64,000 nucleotides of DNA from UBA5158 sp963692955. Lineage in GTDB: Bacteria > Pseudomonadota > Gammaproteobacteria > DSM-16500. The notes below the pieces were generated by a model. That model was not told the DNA's origin and did no database searches. It was given only the letters and a program-made list of their open reading frames with translations. The translations under genes were made by a program, and so were the position numbers. This document shows positions 7,589-17,893 of this stretch, in pieces. Within the stretch, counting starts at the first letter, position 1, and each line of letters starts with the position of its first letter. Where the stretch lies: NCBI GenBank assembly GCA_963692955.1, contig OY843587.1:2542001-2606000 (forward strand), read 5' to 3'.

Positions 7589-10500
7589 TCAACGGTTAGC
7601 CGCATCGGCCGCTGGTTTCCAGTTAGCGCCGCGCAGCTGTCGATTTACCCAGCGCGCGCTGCGTTCAAACGCCAAATAAATAACGGGGGTCGAATACAAC
7701 GTTAGCATTTGACTGACGAGCAAGCCGCCGATAATCGCGATACCTAGTGGTTGGCGTAATTCCGCGCCCACGCCTCGGCCTAACGCCAGCGGTAGCGCGC
7801 CTAACATCGCCGCCATCGTCGTCATCATGATGGGACGGAAACGTAATAACGCGGCTTCGTAAATCGATTCACGCGGCGTTTTATTTTCACTGCGCTCTAC
7901 ATGCAGCGCGAAATCGATCATCATGATCGCATTTTTTTTCACGATACCGATTAACAAAATAATGCCGATCAAAGCGATGATACTTAAATCCGTGCCCGTG
8001 ATTAATAACGCGAGCAACGCGCCGACCCCCGCGGACGGCAGCGTGGATAAAATCGTGATCGGATGAATCAAACTTTCATAAAGTATACCAAGGACAATAT
8101 AAACCGTTAATAAGGCGACCACGAGCAGCACCCATTCGGTGGCCAGCGATTGTTGAAACGCTTGCGCAGTCCCTTGGAATTGGCCATGAATAGTCGGCGG
8201 CAAATGCATTTGTTTCGTCGCGTTATCCACCATGTTCACCGCGTCACCTAAAGGATAATTCGGTAACAAATTAAATGACAACGTCGCCGACGGCGATAAG
8301 CCTTGATGATTCACTGACAGCAGCGTCGAGCCAGGTTTGAACGTCGCGAACGCGGATAGCGGCACCATGTTTCCCGCGGGTGATTGCACGTAGATACCAT
8401 TTAACGTTTGCGGGTATTGCCAATATTTCGGCGCGACTTCCATGACCACATAATATTGATTGAGCGGCGTATACATGGTCGACACTAAGCTCTGGCCATA
8501 CGCGCCATACAATGTGCTATCCACTAATTGCGGCGTAATGCCAAACCGCATCGCGGTATCGTGACTCACGTTCACATATTCTTCCAAACCACGGTCGCGT
8601 TGATCGCTATTGATATCGGCGATGCCGGGCAATTTTGCCAAACGCGCCATGACTTGCGGCGCCCACAAATTAAGATCGTCTAAATTATCGGAAGACAAGG
8701 TATATTGAAATTGCGCGTTGCCTTGCCGTCCACCGATCACTAAATCTTGCGCGGCTTGTAAATAGAGCGTCGCGCCGCTCACGACTTTCAAATTCTTACG
8801 CAAGCGCGCGATCACTTGATCGGCGGAAATTTTTCGCACGGATAAATCTTTCAAGGTGATAAACATCGAGCCGGAGTTGACGACGCCGCCGCCAAGGAAG
8901 CCGACGACGTTTTGCACCGCCGGGTCTTGCTTCACGATAGCGACTAAACTCACTAGTTTTCCGCGCATCGCTTGGAAAGAAATATCTTGTTCCGCTTGAA
9001 TCGAGCCACTAATGCGGCCGGTGTCTTGTTGCGGGAAAAAGCCTTTCGGCACGATGATAAATAAATAAATATTTAAAATTAAGGTCGCGACCGTCAGCGT
9101 TAACATCAAAGCTGGATGGTTCAACACCCAATTTAAACTACTCGCGTATTTTTCTTTCACGCCTTTGACGATGCGGGTGTAACGGTTTTCTTCTTCTTTT
9201 TCTTCTTGATTGCTGCTGAGTAGCCACGCGCACATGGTCGGGGTGACCGTCAACGAAACCACTAACGAAATCAAAATCGCGATCGCGAGCGTCACCGAAA
9301 ATTCACGCAGCAATCGACCGACGATGCCGCCCATAAATAAAATTGGAATGAAAACTGCGATGAGCGAAATACTCATGGATAACACGGTGAAGCCGACTTC
9401 TTTCGAGCCTTCTAACGCCGCTTGCATGGGCGTCTTGCCGGAGATTTCCAAATGGCGGGTGATATTTTCCAACACCACTACCGCGTCGTCGACGACAAAC
9501 CCCGTTGAAATCGTCAGCGCCATCAAGGATAAATTATCTAAACTGTAACCCATCAAACTCATGACCGCGAACGTGCCCAGCAAGGATAGCGGCACCGCGA
9601 CCGCCGGGATTAACATCGTGCGCAAACTACCAAGAAAAATGTACACGACTAAAATCACCAACAACATAGCGGCGATCAGCGTCCACTCTACGTCATGCAG
9701 CGCGCCGCGTATCGTGCTAGTACGGTCCATGACGGTAGAAATTTGAATACTAGAAGGCGTCACCGCTTTTAGTTTTGGCAATTGACTTAAGACACTATCG
9801 ACGGCTTGAATCACATTCGCGCCGGGTTCTTTGAATAATACTAAAATCACCGACGGTTTACCGTTGGAGAGGCCCGCGTTCCGTAAATCTTGCACGGAGT
9901 CCACGACGTCGCCGACGTCGCTGATGCGCACCGGGTTGCCGTCACGGTAAGTAATAATCAAAGGTTTATATTGATACGCTTTGAAAATTTGATCGTTGGT
10001 GTAAATTTCAGAAGTTTGTTTATTTAAATTCAGCTGTCCCTTGGCTAAATTACTATTCGCGTTAGCAATCGTCGCGCTGACTTGACTCAATGGAATACCA
10101 TATTTAAATAAGGCGTCAGGATTTAATTCCACGCGCACAGCGGGCAGCGAGCTGCCGCCAATAATAACTTGTCCGATGCCATATACTTGCGAAAGTTTTT
10201 GCGCCAAGACGGTGGTCGCGATGTCATACATTTGGCCGGTGGAATAAATATCCGAGGTTAACGCTAAAATTAAAATCGGCGCATCGGCGGGATTAATTTT
10301 GCGGTACGAGGGCAGGCCGGGTAAATTCGCCGGTAAATTCGTGAGAGACGCGTCGATGGCCGCTTGCACATCGCGCGCCGCGCCGTCAATATTGCGCGTT
10401 AAATCAAATTGCAGCGTGATGCGGGTCTGTCCTAAACTGGACGCTGACGTCATTTCGGTAATGCCCGCGATATGGCCGAGCTGACGTTCCAAAGGGGTTG

Positions 10501-10690
10501 CGATCGACGTCGCTAAGTCTTGCGGACTGCCGCCCGGCAGCGACGCCGTCACAGAGATGGTGGGAAATTCCACTTGCGGCAGCGGCGCGACCGGCAGCAC
10601 ATAAAACGCGACGACACCCGCGATCGCGAGACCCACCGCTAACAAAGACGTAGCGATGGGCCGGCGAATAAACGGGTAAGACAAATTCAT
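7589..10690 (-). CDS. mdtC: RND efflux permease, MdtC/MuxC-like
   Basis: 1033 aa, full length for an HAE1-type RND transporter with 12 expected membrane helices. TM4 carries the proton-relay Asp pair in GFVVDDAVVVLENI and TM10 carries the relay Lys in GIVKKNAIMMIDFA. It is the second of two adjacent permeases, the arrangement of MdtBC/MuxBC heteromeric pumps, which export drugs, bile salts and other amphiphiles from the periplasm through the outer-membrane factor. Its ATG overlaps the end of the preceding permease gene by 4 bp (10687-10690). The Mdt name rests on gene order and similarity; substrates are unknown. Confidence 0.93.
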   Translation of the reverse strand: MNLSYPFIRRPIATSLLAVGLAIAGVVAFYVLPVAPLPQVEFPTISVTASLPGGSPQDLATSIATPLERQLGHIAGITEMTSASSLGQTRITLQFDLTRNIDGAARDVQAAIDASLTNLPANLPGLPSYRKINPADAPILILALTSDIYSTGQMYDIATTVLAQKLSQVYGIGQVIIGGSSLPAVRVELNPDALFKYGIPLSQVSATIANANSNLAKGQLNLNKQTSEIYTNDQIFKAYQYKPLIITYRDGNPVRISDVGDVVDSVQDLRNAGLSNGKPSVILVLFKEPGANVIQAVDSVLSQLPKLKAVTPSSIQISTVMDRTSTIRGALHDVEWTLIAAMLLVILVVYIFLGSLRTMLIPAVAVPLSLLGTFAVMSLMGYSLDNLSLMALTISTGFVVDDAVVVLENITRHLEISGKTPMQAALEGSKEVGFTVLSMSISLIAVFIPILFMGGIVGRLLREFSVTLAIAILISLVVSLTVTPTMCAWLLSSNQEEKEEENRYTRIVKGVKEKYASSLNWVLNHPALMLTLTVATLILNIYLFIIVPKGFFPQQDTGRISGSIQAEQDISFQAMRGKLVSLVAIVKQDPAVQNVVGFLGGGVVNSGSMFITLKDLSVRKISADQVIARLRKNLKVVSGATLYLQAAQDLVIGGRQGNAQFQYTLSSDNLDDLNLWAPQVMARLAKLPGIADINSDQRDRGLEEYVNVSHDTAMRFGITPQLVDSTLYGAYGQSLVSTMYTPLNQYYVVMEVAPKYWQYPQTLNGIYVQSPAGNMVPLSAFATFKPGSTLLSVNHQGLSPSATLSFNLLPNYPLGDAVNMVDNATKQMHLPPTIHGQFQGTAQAFQQSLATEWVLLVVALLTVYIVLGILYESLIHPITILSTLPSAGVGALLALLITGTDLSIIALIGIILLIGIVKKNAIMMIDFALHVERSENKTPRESIYEAALLRFRPIMMTTMAAMLGALPLALGRGVGAELRQPLGIAIIGGLLVSQMLTLYSTPVIYLAFERSARWVNRQLRGANWKPAADAANR

Positions 10691-13600
10691 TGCTCTTCTC
10701 CTTGCGGAGTCGAACCAAAATTACGTTGAAACCAACCTACCGTATGCCGCGATAAGCGGTCAAAGCCTAGATAAATGACTGGAGTGGTATAGAGCGTCAG
10801 CAATTGGCTGACGATCAAGCCGCTGATGATGACGATACCTAACGGCTGACGTAATTCCGAACCCATGCCGATACCCAACGCCAACGGCACCGCGCCTAAC
10901 ATCGACGCCATCGTCGTCATCAAGATCGGACGGAAACGTAATAAGCACGCTTCGAAAATCGCGTCTTGCGGTGACTTGTTGTAAATCCGCTCTTGCTCAA
11001 GCGCGAAGTCTATCATCATAATCGCGTTTTTCATGACGATGCCGATTAATAAAATAATACCGATTAACGCGATGATGCTGAGTGATTCGCGAAATAAAAT
11101 TAACGCTAACAACGCGCCCATGCAGGCGGACGGCAGCGTCGATAAAATGGTGATGGGATGAATGTAACTCTCATACAATACACCTAAGACGATATACACG
11201 ACGATAATCGCCGCCAACACTAACAAACCCTCGTTATGCAGCGAGCCTTCAAAAATTTTCGCCGTGCCTTCGAACTCGGCCGTCACGCTCGGCGGTAAAT
11301 TCACGTTTTTCATCACCTCATTAATCGCGCTAATGCTGTCACCCAACGCGCCATGCGGGCTTAAATTAAAAGATAAGGTCGCGACCGGAAATTGATTTTG
11401 ACGGTTGACGACCAGCGGCCCGAGATTTTGCGTCACGGTCGTAAACGCGCTTAACGGAATCGGATTGCCATTGGTGTCGTTAGAATAAATATTATCTAAC
11501 GCTTGCGGCGTGACTTGCAGCGCGGGCAACGCTTCCATCACCACATGATATTGATTGCGCTGCGTGAAAATGGTCGACACTTGGCGCTGACCAAACGCGT
11601 CATACAAAAGATTATCGATGGTCGCCGTCGTCACGCCTAACCGGTAAGCCGTATCGCGATCGATAGTGATAGTAGTTTGCAACCCTAAATTTTGTTGATC
11701 GCTAGTGACATCGCGCACCATCGCCAGCTGACTGAATTTCTTTTCTAAAAATGCCGTCCATTGCGCGACTTCGCTAGGCGTTGGGGAACTCACACTGAAT
11801 TGATATTGCGTGCGCGTCACGCGGTCATCAATCGACAAGTCTTGCACCGCTTGCATATACAATTGGATGCCGGCGACTTTACTCACCGACGTTTGCAAAC
11901 GGCGGATAACATCCGTCGCGCGGTCGCTGCGGTCTGACAGGGGTTTTAAATTTATTAACATGCGGCCGCTATTTTGCGTAATGTTAATGCCGTCGATGCC
12001 AATGAAAGAAGAGAGGCTCTCCACCGCGGGATCTTGTAACACCACGCGCGCGAGTTTTTGTTGATTAATTTCCATTTGCAAAAAAGACACTGGCTGCGCC
12101 GACACGGTGATGCCTTGAATGGCGCCGGTATCTTGAATGGGAAAAAAACCTTTGGGGATAAAATAAATTAACACCGCGGTGACTACTAGCGTGATCGCAG
12201 CGATAATTAAAATGAGTGCTTGGTTCGCCAACACCCAATGCAAAGATTCGCCGTAACGCGCGATGACTTTTTTCTGTACCTCTTCTGATTTGCGTTGAAA
12301 AGCGCTTTCGTCTTCGGGTTTTTGCTGGCGCAACATGCGCGAGCATAACATTGGCGTTAAAGTCAGCGACACAAACGCGGAAATTAAAATCGTCACCGCC
12401 ACGGTCAACGCGAACTGACGGAACAATAAGCCGATGACGTCACCCATAAATAACAGCGGAATTAACACGCCGATTAACGAGACGGTCAACGATAAAATGG
12501 TGAAGCCAATTTGTTTCGATCCTTTCAGCGCGGCTTCTAAGGGCGTATCGCCGTCTTCGATGTAACGCGATACGTTTTCAATCATGACGATAGCATCGTC
12601 GACCACAAAACCCGTGGCGATGGTCAGCGCCATCAGCGTTAAGTTATTTAAACTAAAGCCTAGCAAATACATAATGCCGAACGTACCGACTAATGATAAC
12701 GGCACGGACACGCTGGGAATTAACGTCGCGGGAATATTACGTAAAAAGACGAACATCACCATGACCACTAACGCCACGGATAACATTAATTCATATTCTA
12801 CATCTTTCACTGACGCGCGGATGGTCAGCGTTCTATCCGTTAACACGCTGACGTGAATATCGCCGGGAATGATGGCTTGCATTTTTGTTAATAATTGTTT
12901 GATACGATCCGCCACCGCGATCACATTCGCGCCGGGTTGGCGTTGTATGTTGACGATCACCGCCGGCTCTAAGTTCATCCACGCCGCTTGCCGCACGTTT
13001 TCCGCGCCGTCGATCACGTTCGCGACGTCGGATAACCGGACCGGCGCGTTATTGCGGTACGCGACGATTAATGGTTTGTAATCCGCGCTTGAAAGTAATT
13101 GGTCGTTGGAATAAATCGTATAGGCCAAATGCGGCCCGTCGAAACTGCCTTTGGCCGCGTTTAAATTCGCGGTCAATACCGCGTTACGCACCGTTTCCAA
13201 AGACAAGCCGTACGCGGTGAGCGAATTGGGATTGACTTGAATGCGCACCGCCGGCCGTTGGCCGCCGCTGATCGTCACTAAACCCACGCCGCTTAATTGC
13301 GAAATTCTTTCCGACAAACGCGTGTCAGCGAAATCTTCGACTTGCGGCAGTGGCAAGGTGTGGGTCGTTAAAGCGAGCGTGATGATGGGCGTGTCGGCGG
13401 GATTCACTTTATTATAAATCGGCGGATATGGCAGGCCGGTCGGTAAGTACGTCGACGCGGCGTTGATCGCCGCCTGCACTTCCTGCTCGGCGATATCCAA
13501 ACCCAAATCTAACGCGAATTGCAAAATCACGATGGACGAGCCGCTGGAACTCGACGACGTCATTTGATTTAAACCGGGCATTTGCCCGAATTGTCTTTCC

Positions 13601-13800
13601 AACGGCGCCGTCACCGACGTATTCATCACATCAGGGCTCGCACCCGGATAAAAAGTCACGACCTGAATCGTCGGATAATCCACCTCCGGCAAAGATGACA
13701 CTGGCAACAATTGATAAGCGAAAATACCTGACAATAAAATGGCGAGCATGATTAGCGAAGTGGCGATCGGACGTTGAATGAAGGGACTAGACAAACTCAT
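10687..13800 (-). CDS. mdtB: RND efflux permease, MdtB/MuxB-like
   Basis: 1037 aa HAE1-type RND protein. The N-terminus FIQRPIATSLIMLAILLSG is TM1. The relay Asp pair is in GFVVDDAIVMIENV (TM4) and the TM10 Lys in GIVMKNAIMMIDFA. Two large periplasmic porter/docking regions lie between TM1-2 and TM7-8, as expected. Overlap with mdtA (13797-13800) and mdtC (10687-10690) by ATGA indicates translational coupling, consistent with fixed subunit ratios in a B2C trimer as known for MdtABC. Confidence 0.93.
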   Translation of the reverse strand: MSLSSPFIQRPIATSLIMLAILLSGIFAYQLLPVSSLPEVDYPTIQVVTFYPGASPDVMNTSVTAPLERQFGQMPGLNQMTSSSSSGSSIVILQFALDLGLDIAEQEVQAAINAASTYLPTGLPYPPIYNKVNPADTPIITLALTTHTLPLPQVEDFADTRLSERISQLSGVGLVTISGGQRPAVRIQVNPNSLTAYGLSLETVRNAVLTANLNAAKGSFDGPHLAYTIYSNDQLLSSADYKPLIVAYRNNAPVRLSDVANVIDGAENVRQAAWMNLEPAVIVNIQRQPGANVIAVADRIKQLLTKMQAIIPGDIHVSVLTDRTLTIRASVKDVEYELMLSVALVVMVMFVFLRNIPATLIPSVSVPLSLVGTFGIMYLLGFSLNNLTLMALTIATGFVVDDAIVMIENVSRYIEDGDTPLEAALKGSKQIGFTILSLTVSLIGVLIPLLFMGDVIGLLFRQFALTVAVTILISAFVSLTLTPMLCSRMLRQQKPEDESAFQRKSEEVQKKVIARYGESLHWVLANQALILIIAAITLVVTAVLIYFIPKGFFPIQDTGAIQGITVSAQPVSFLQMEINQQKLARVVLQDPAVESLSSFIGIDGINITQNSGRMLINLKPLSDRSDRATDVIRRLQTSVSKVAGIQLYMQAVQDLSIDDRVTRTQYQFSVSSPTPSEVAQWTAFLEKKFSQLAMVRDVTSDQQNLGLQTTITIDRDTAYRLGVTTATIDNLLYDAFGQRQVSTIFTQRNQYHVVMEALPALQVTPQALDNIYSNDTNGNPIPLSAFTTVTQNLGPLVVNRQNQFPVATLSFNLSPHGALGDSISAINEVMKNVNLPPSVTAEFEGTAKIFEGSLHNEGLLVLAAIIVVYIVLGVLYESYIHPITILSTLPSACMGALLALILFRESLSIIALIGIILLIGIVMKNAIMMIDFALEQERIYNKSPQDAIFEACLLRFRPILMTTMASMLGAVPLALGIGMGSELRQPLGIVIISGLIVSQLLTLYTTPVIYLGFDRLSRHTVGWFQRNFGSTPQGEEQ

Positions 13801-15044
13801 ACGGGGGCACGCTTAGACTTCACGCCTTTTAACGCAGTCGTGGTCGCGGCGGGCGCGTCGGGCGATTCCGCTAACACTTCTGACCCTTCCGATAATTTAT
13901 CCGCGCCTTCGACCACGACTTTTTGGCCTGGCTTGATGCCGGTTAAAATCGCCGTTTCGTCTTTGTAAGTCACGCCAGTTTTCACCGGCTGTACATGCAC
14001 GGTTTTATTATCGCTATTCACGGTGAAAATATAGTCGCCCTGCGCGCCGTTTTGAATCGCGGCGGTGGGCACGACGGTGGCGTCGTTTAACATCATCAAT
14101 AATAATTTAATATTCACGAATTGATCGGGGAATAAATTATTTTTGCTATTGGCGAATTGCGCTTTTAATTTGACGGTGCCGGTGGTCGGATCGATTTGAC
14201 TGTCGACCGCCAACAACGTACCGGTATCAAGCAATTGCGTTTGATCGCGGTTATACACTTCGGCGGATAGTGTTTTACCGCCATTGGATTGTTGCAGGAC
14301 AGCGGGAATATTATCTTCCGGCAGCGTAAATACCACCGTGGTCGGCGTCATCGTCGCGATTACCGCTAAGCCCGTGGTATCGGAGGTTTGCACGTAATTG
14401 CCCGCGTCCACTAAGCGCAAACCGACGCGGCCGTCGACCGGTGAGACAATGTAACAATAAATTAAATTTAATTTCGTCGCGGCGATCGCGCCTTCGTCGG
14501 TTTTCACCGCGCCTTCATCTTGTTGCACGGTCGCCGCTTGCGTATCTAAAATTTGTTTTGAAACCGAATTTTGTTTCCATAATTGTTGGTAACGCGCTAA
14601 ATCGATTTGCGCGTTTTTCAATAACGCTTGATCGTGTTCGAGCTGGCCTTCGTTTTGAATCAACGCCGCTTGATAGGGCCGCGGATCAATTTGCGCTAAC
14701 GCGTCGCCGGCCTTGACGATTTGTCCTTCCGTGAAATAGACTTTCTGCAATTGACCGTTGATTTGCGTTTTCACCGTGACGGTGTTCAACGGCGTCACAG
14801 CGCCTAAGCCATTTAAATAAACGGGCACGTTCGCGCTGCTGGCAGTGGCGAACACGACCGGCAAAGCGGCGGTAGGTTTTTTATTATGGGATTTGAAAAA
14901 AATTAAGCGCACATAAGCTAACAAAATAATGAGAACCAGCGCGCCTATCCAAAAACCGAGATGGCGGTTTGCAGGCTTGCGCTGTCGATAGACCGCATTA
15001 TTCCGGTTTTCTCTTTGTTCTTCAGGAAGCTCAGGTAGACTCAT
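13797..15044 (-). CDS. mdtA: RND periplasmic adaptor (membrane fusion protein), MdtA-like
   Basis: 415 aa. A single N-terminal membrane helix (about residues 29-50) anchors a periplasmic adaptor: a barrel-sandwich half (VKTQINGQLQKVYFTEGQIVKAGD), a coiled-coil hairpin around residues 115-165, the second lipoyl half (IVSPVDGRVGLRLVDAGNYV), then the beta-barrel domain. It bridges the two permeases to the outer-membrane factor. It is the first gene of the mdtA-mdtB-mdtC-omf operon. The start codon has AAGGA about 12 nt upstream, a long spacing. Confidence 0.92.
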   Translation of the reverse strand: MSLPELPEEQRENRNNAVYRQRKPANRHLGFWIGALVLIILLAYVRLIFFKSHNKKPTAALPVVFATASSANVPVYLNGLGAVTPLNTVTVKTQINGQLQKVYFTEGQIVKAGDALAQIDPRPYQAALIQNEGQLEHDQALLKNAQIDLARYQQLWKQNSVSKQILDTQAATVQQDEGAVKTDEGAIAATKLNLIYCYIVSPVDGRVGLRLVDAGNYVQTSDTTGLAVIATMTPTTVVFTLPEDNIPAVLQQSNGGKTLSAEVYNRDQTQLLDTGTLLAVDSQIDPTTGTVKLKAQFANSKNNLFPDQFVNIKLLLMMLNDATVVPTAAIQNGAQGDYIFTVNSDNKTVHVQPVKTGVTYKDETAILTGIKPGQKVVVEGADKLSEGSEVLAESPDAPAATTTALKGVKSKRAPV

Positions 15045-15375
15045 ACAGCTAGACGTTCCTTTTCACAGAAATTTGACTTAATTACCAAGTCTTAACGTAA
15101 ACTTACTCCTTAAAAAAACGTTTTGATTCCTATGATGACATTGATGGATTAATTAAAAAATAGAAAAGACTATCATAGTACATTTAGATAGCGAAAAGTT
15201 AAATAGTTAAACAAAATTAAATAAATTGTTTTTTTATTGCAAGTATTTAATTTGATGGATTTCCACAAAAAACGCTTAAATCATTCACACACACAGAGAC
15301 GCGGAGAAAACTCCCGCTTATAATAGATTCCCGCCCAACAGCGGGCATCAACAATCGCAAAAAGGAATTTTGTCA
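15045..15375. other. A+T-rich divergent intergenic region
   Basis: 331 bp between the efflux operon (minus) and the small membrane protein gene (plus). It must hold both promoters. An 11-bp interrupted palindrome ACTAT-C-ATAGT at 15169-15179 might be an operator; the remainder is A/T-rich with no ORF or clear hairpin. No confident -35/-10 pair was assigned. Confidence 0.4.
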
Positions 15376-15774
15376 ATGAATGCAAGTTACGATTACAAAG
15401 GCATAAACCAAACGATGACCTCTCAAATGAAAAAAATCCGCCTCTCCACCGTCATCATTGCGTTAGCGTTAATTCTTTGCGTGAACAACATCGCCAATCA
15501 TTTCATCGCGAAGTGGGATGGGCATTTTCATGATACGCGCGGCTGCACCACGATTCAAAATATGGAAGGGAAATTATACCAGGTGAATTCGTGTGAAAAT
15601 TCCATCGTGCCGATCGTCGGTGGTCAAGCGGAAGAACCGGTGAAAGCGAATAATAATTTTAATCTCGATGACATGCCGCCGCCGCCCGCGCAAAAACCAC
15701 AACCGCCCGCGAAACGCGCGACGCCGAAAAAAGAACCCGAAGAACCTAAACCACCCGCGCCGCTGATGACTTAA
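15376..15774 (+). CDS. Small single-pass membrane protein with proline-rich tail
   Basis: 132 aa from the ATG at 15376 (AAGGA 9 nt upstream; TTG at 15370 rejected). One membrane helix at about residues 23-42 is followed by a short globular part with two Cys (GCTTI and NSCEN) and a tail from about 94 rich in Pro/Lys/Glu (PPPPAQKPQPP). The tail resembles periplasm-spanning or SH3-binding linkers. No family recognised. It is followed 22 bp later by another unknown gene, probably in one transcript. Confidence 0.65.
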   Translation: MNASYDYKGINQTMTSQMKKIRLSTVIIALALILCVNNIANHFIAKWDGHFHDTRGCTTIQNMEGKLYQVNSCENSIVPIVGGQAEEPVKANNNFNLDDMPPPPAQKPQPPAKRATPKKEPEEPKPPAPLMT

Positions 15775-15796
15775 CTCGCACTGACAAGGACGTCTT

Positions 15797-16306
15797 ATGC
15801 ATACAAAAAAAGCTAACACTTTTTCTAAAAAATTCTGGCCGACCAAAGATTGGGAAGTTTCCACCGTCATGTTGAATTTGACGGTGAAAGCGATTTTGAA
15901 AAAAATCAAACTCAACCGCAACTACGATATTCCCTATCTGGCCGGTTACAGCAACGACGGCAAAACAATTTTTATCGACCGCCACATGCCGAAATCTTTT
16001 TTGCATAAAGGGCGCCGCATCATGACCGACCGGTTTTTAATTTTGCATGAGTCAGTCGAGAAAGCGTTAATTGATAAATTCGCGATGCAATACGAGTTAG
16101 CGCATCAAATCGCGTTACGCAGTGAACAGGCCGCCGTGCGCGCGGAAAAAATTTCTTGGGACGCTTACAATCGATTTACTAATCAATATGTCAAAACCAT
16201 CGGCGATGAAAAATTGAAAAATGTCCCGAAGAATTTGGACACAAAGCCGTATAGAGATGAAAACGATAGAGCTTTATTAAGACAAATGAAAAAAGCGATG
16301 AAATAG
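15797..16306 (+). CDS. Unknown cytoplasmic protein with a HExxE motif
   Basis: 169 aa, AAGGA 8 nt before the ATG, no signal peptide or membrane helix. The centre contains FIDRHMPKSF, then LILHESVEKALID (H84, E85, E88) and YELAHQIALRSE (H103, E110). A His-Glu helix followed by a second His/Glu helix is the layout of zinc metallopeptidase-like or metal-binding folds, but no full signature is met. The C-terminus is basic. Function unknown; metal binding is an inference. Confidence 0.65.
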   Translation: MHTKKANTFSKKFWPTKDWEVSTVMLNLTVKAILKKIKLNRNYDIPYLAGYSNDGKTIFIDRHMPKSFLHKGRRIMTDRFLILHESVEKALIDKFAMQYELAHQIALRSEQAAVRAEKISWDAYNRFTNQYVKTIGDEKLKNVPKNLDTKPYRDENDRALLRQMKKAMK

Positions 16307-16403
16307 TAGCGAGTATTGTTACTTGTTACGAACTTAATATCCGTTTACCATATTGCCTATTTTTGCCACCACCGATTTTTATAAATAAATAAGGACTTCC
16401 TTT

Positions 16404-17723
16404 ATGACTGGTGAAATTTATAAGCAAGCGCTATCCCGTCTCGACAAAGCCGCGGGCTTTGCCAAAATTGACCGTGAAGCGGTCGAAAAATTAAAACATC
16501 CCAAAGCTTGCCTAGAAGTATCCATCCCAGTGCGCATGGATAACGGCAGTTTACGCATTTTTACCGGTTATCGCGTCCATCACAATGACATGCGCGGGCC
16601 GACCAAAGGCGGCATCCGTTTTCATCCGCATGTCTCGCTGGATGAAGTGAAAAGCTTGGCTTTTTGGATGACGATTAAATGCGCGGTGATGGGCATTCCG
16701 TTCGGCGGCGGAAAAGGCGGCGTCATCGTCGATCCAAAAGAATTATCGCGTTTGGAATTAGAAAGATTAAGCCGCAGCTACATTCAACAAATCGCTGATT
16801 TCATCGGCCCCGACACTGACATCCCCGCGCCGGACGTTTACACCAACGCGATGATCATGGGTTGGATGATGGATGAATATTCTAAAATCGTGCGCAAGTT
16901 AAGCCCCGCGGTCATCACCGGCAAACCGATTCCGCTCGGCGGCAGTCAAGGCCGTGACGACGCGACAGCGCGCGGCGGTTATTATTGCATTAAAGAATTA
17001 GAAGCAAAAAATAAATGGGACCCCGCGGCTATCCGCGTCGCAGTGCAAGGTTTCGGTAACGCCGGACAATTCATCGCCGACATGTTGTACCGCGACGGCT
17101 ATAAAATTGTCGCGATCAGTGATTCCAAAGGCGGCATTTACCGTCCGCAGGGCTTCGACGTACCAAGCATTATTCACGTAAAAAATAATTCAAAAGAGTT
17201 GCAAGCGGTTTACTGTGAAGATTCCGTTTGTCAATTAGTCGACGCGGCCGTGATCAGCAACGATGAATTACTTGAATTGGACGTGGATATTTTGATTCCC
17301 GCCGCATTAGAAAATCAAATCACTAAAGAAAACGCCGCGCATATCAAAGCGTCCGTCATCGTGGAATTGGCGAATGGTCCCACCACTTTTGAAGCGGATG
17401 AAATTCTGCAGCAAAAAGGCGTACTCGTGTTGCCGGATATTTTAGCCAACGCGGGCGGCGTGACCGTTAGTTATTTTGAATGGGTACAAAATAAATCCGG
17501 CTATTATTGGCCGCTGAGCAGAATTCATGAATCACTCAAAGAAATTATGGTGCGTGAATTCCATCATGTTTATAAACTCAAAGAAATGAATAAATGTGAT
17601 ATGCGCACGGCGGCTTATATTCACGCGCTCAACCGCCAAGCGGAAGCGGTGGTCGCGTTAGGCACGCAGGAATATTTTTCTGAAGCGGTAGTGCGGAAAG
17701 TTGTGATCGCTGAACCAGCGTAA
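16404..17723 (+). CDS. gdhA: Glu/Leu/Phe/Val dehydrogenase (glutamate dehydrogenase)
   Basis: 439 aa. The dimerisation/catalytic domain has MRGPTKGGIRFHP and PFGGGKGGVIVDP, whose Lys residues bind glutamate carboxylates and act in catalysis. The NAD(P)-binding Rossmann domain begins at about 205 with VAVQGFGNAGQF (GxGNxG). GGSQGRDDATARGG marks the hinge. The enzyme interconverts glutamate and 2-oxoglutarate plus ammonia. The fingerprint GFGNAG fits NAD-type or dual-specificity GDHs better than the E. coli NADP type, an inference. RBS AAGGA precedes the ATG. Confidence 0.94.
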   Translation: MTGEIYKQALSRLDKAAGFAKIDREAVEKLKHPKACLEVSIPVRMDNGSLRIFTGYRVHHNDMRGPTKGGIRFHPHVSLDEVKSLAFWMTIKCAVMGIPFGGGKGGVIVDPKELSRLELERLSRSYIQQIADFIGPDTDIPAPDVYTNAMIMGWMMDEYSKIVRKLSPAVITGKPIPLGGSQGRDDATARGGYYCIKELEAKNKWDPAAIRVAVQGFGNAGQFIADMLYRDGYKIVAISDSKGGIYRPQGFDVPSIIHVKNNSKELQAVYCEDSVCQLVDAAVISNDELLELDVDILIPAALENQITKENAAHIKASVIVELANGPTTFEADEILQQKGVLVLPDILANAGGVTVSYFEWVQNKSGYYWPLSRIHESLKEIMVREFHHVYKLKEMNKCDMRTAAYIHALNRQAEAVVALGTQEYFSEAVVRKVVIAEPA

Positions 17724-17731
17724 AGCTCATC

Positions 17732-17757
17732 GCCATCTCCACGACCGTGGGGATGGC
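17732..17757 (+). terminator. Strong hairpin just after gdhA, without U tract
   Basis: GCCATC-T-CCAC GACC GTGG-G-GATGGC, 8 bp after the gdhA stop. The stem is strong but is followed by ATAGCGGG, so it is either an atypical terminator or a 3'-end stabilising hairpin. Confidence 0.45.
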
Positions 17758-17893
17758 ATAGCGGGACATGTATTTAGGCATCTTTTTTATCAGTATTCAC
17801 ATAAAATCAATAAGTTAGAGTGCAAGAATACGTCAAAAATCTCTCTTTCGGCCTACATTTAGACTATAATAAGGAGATAACTCAGGGAATTTT

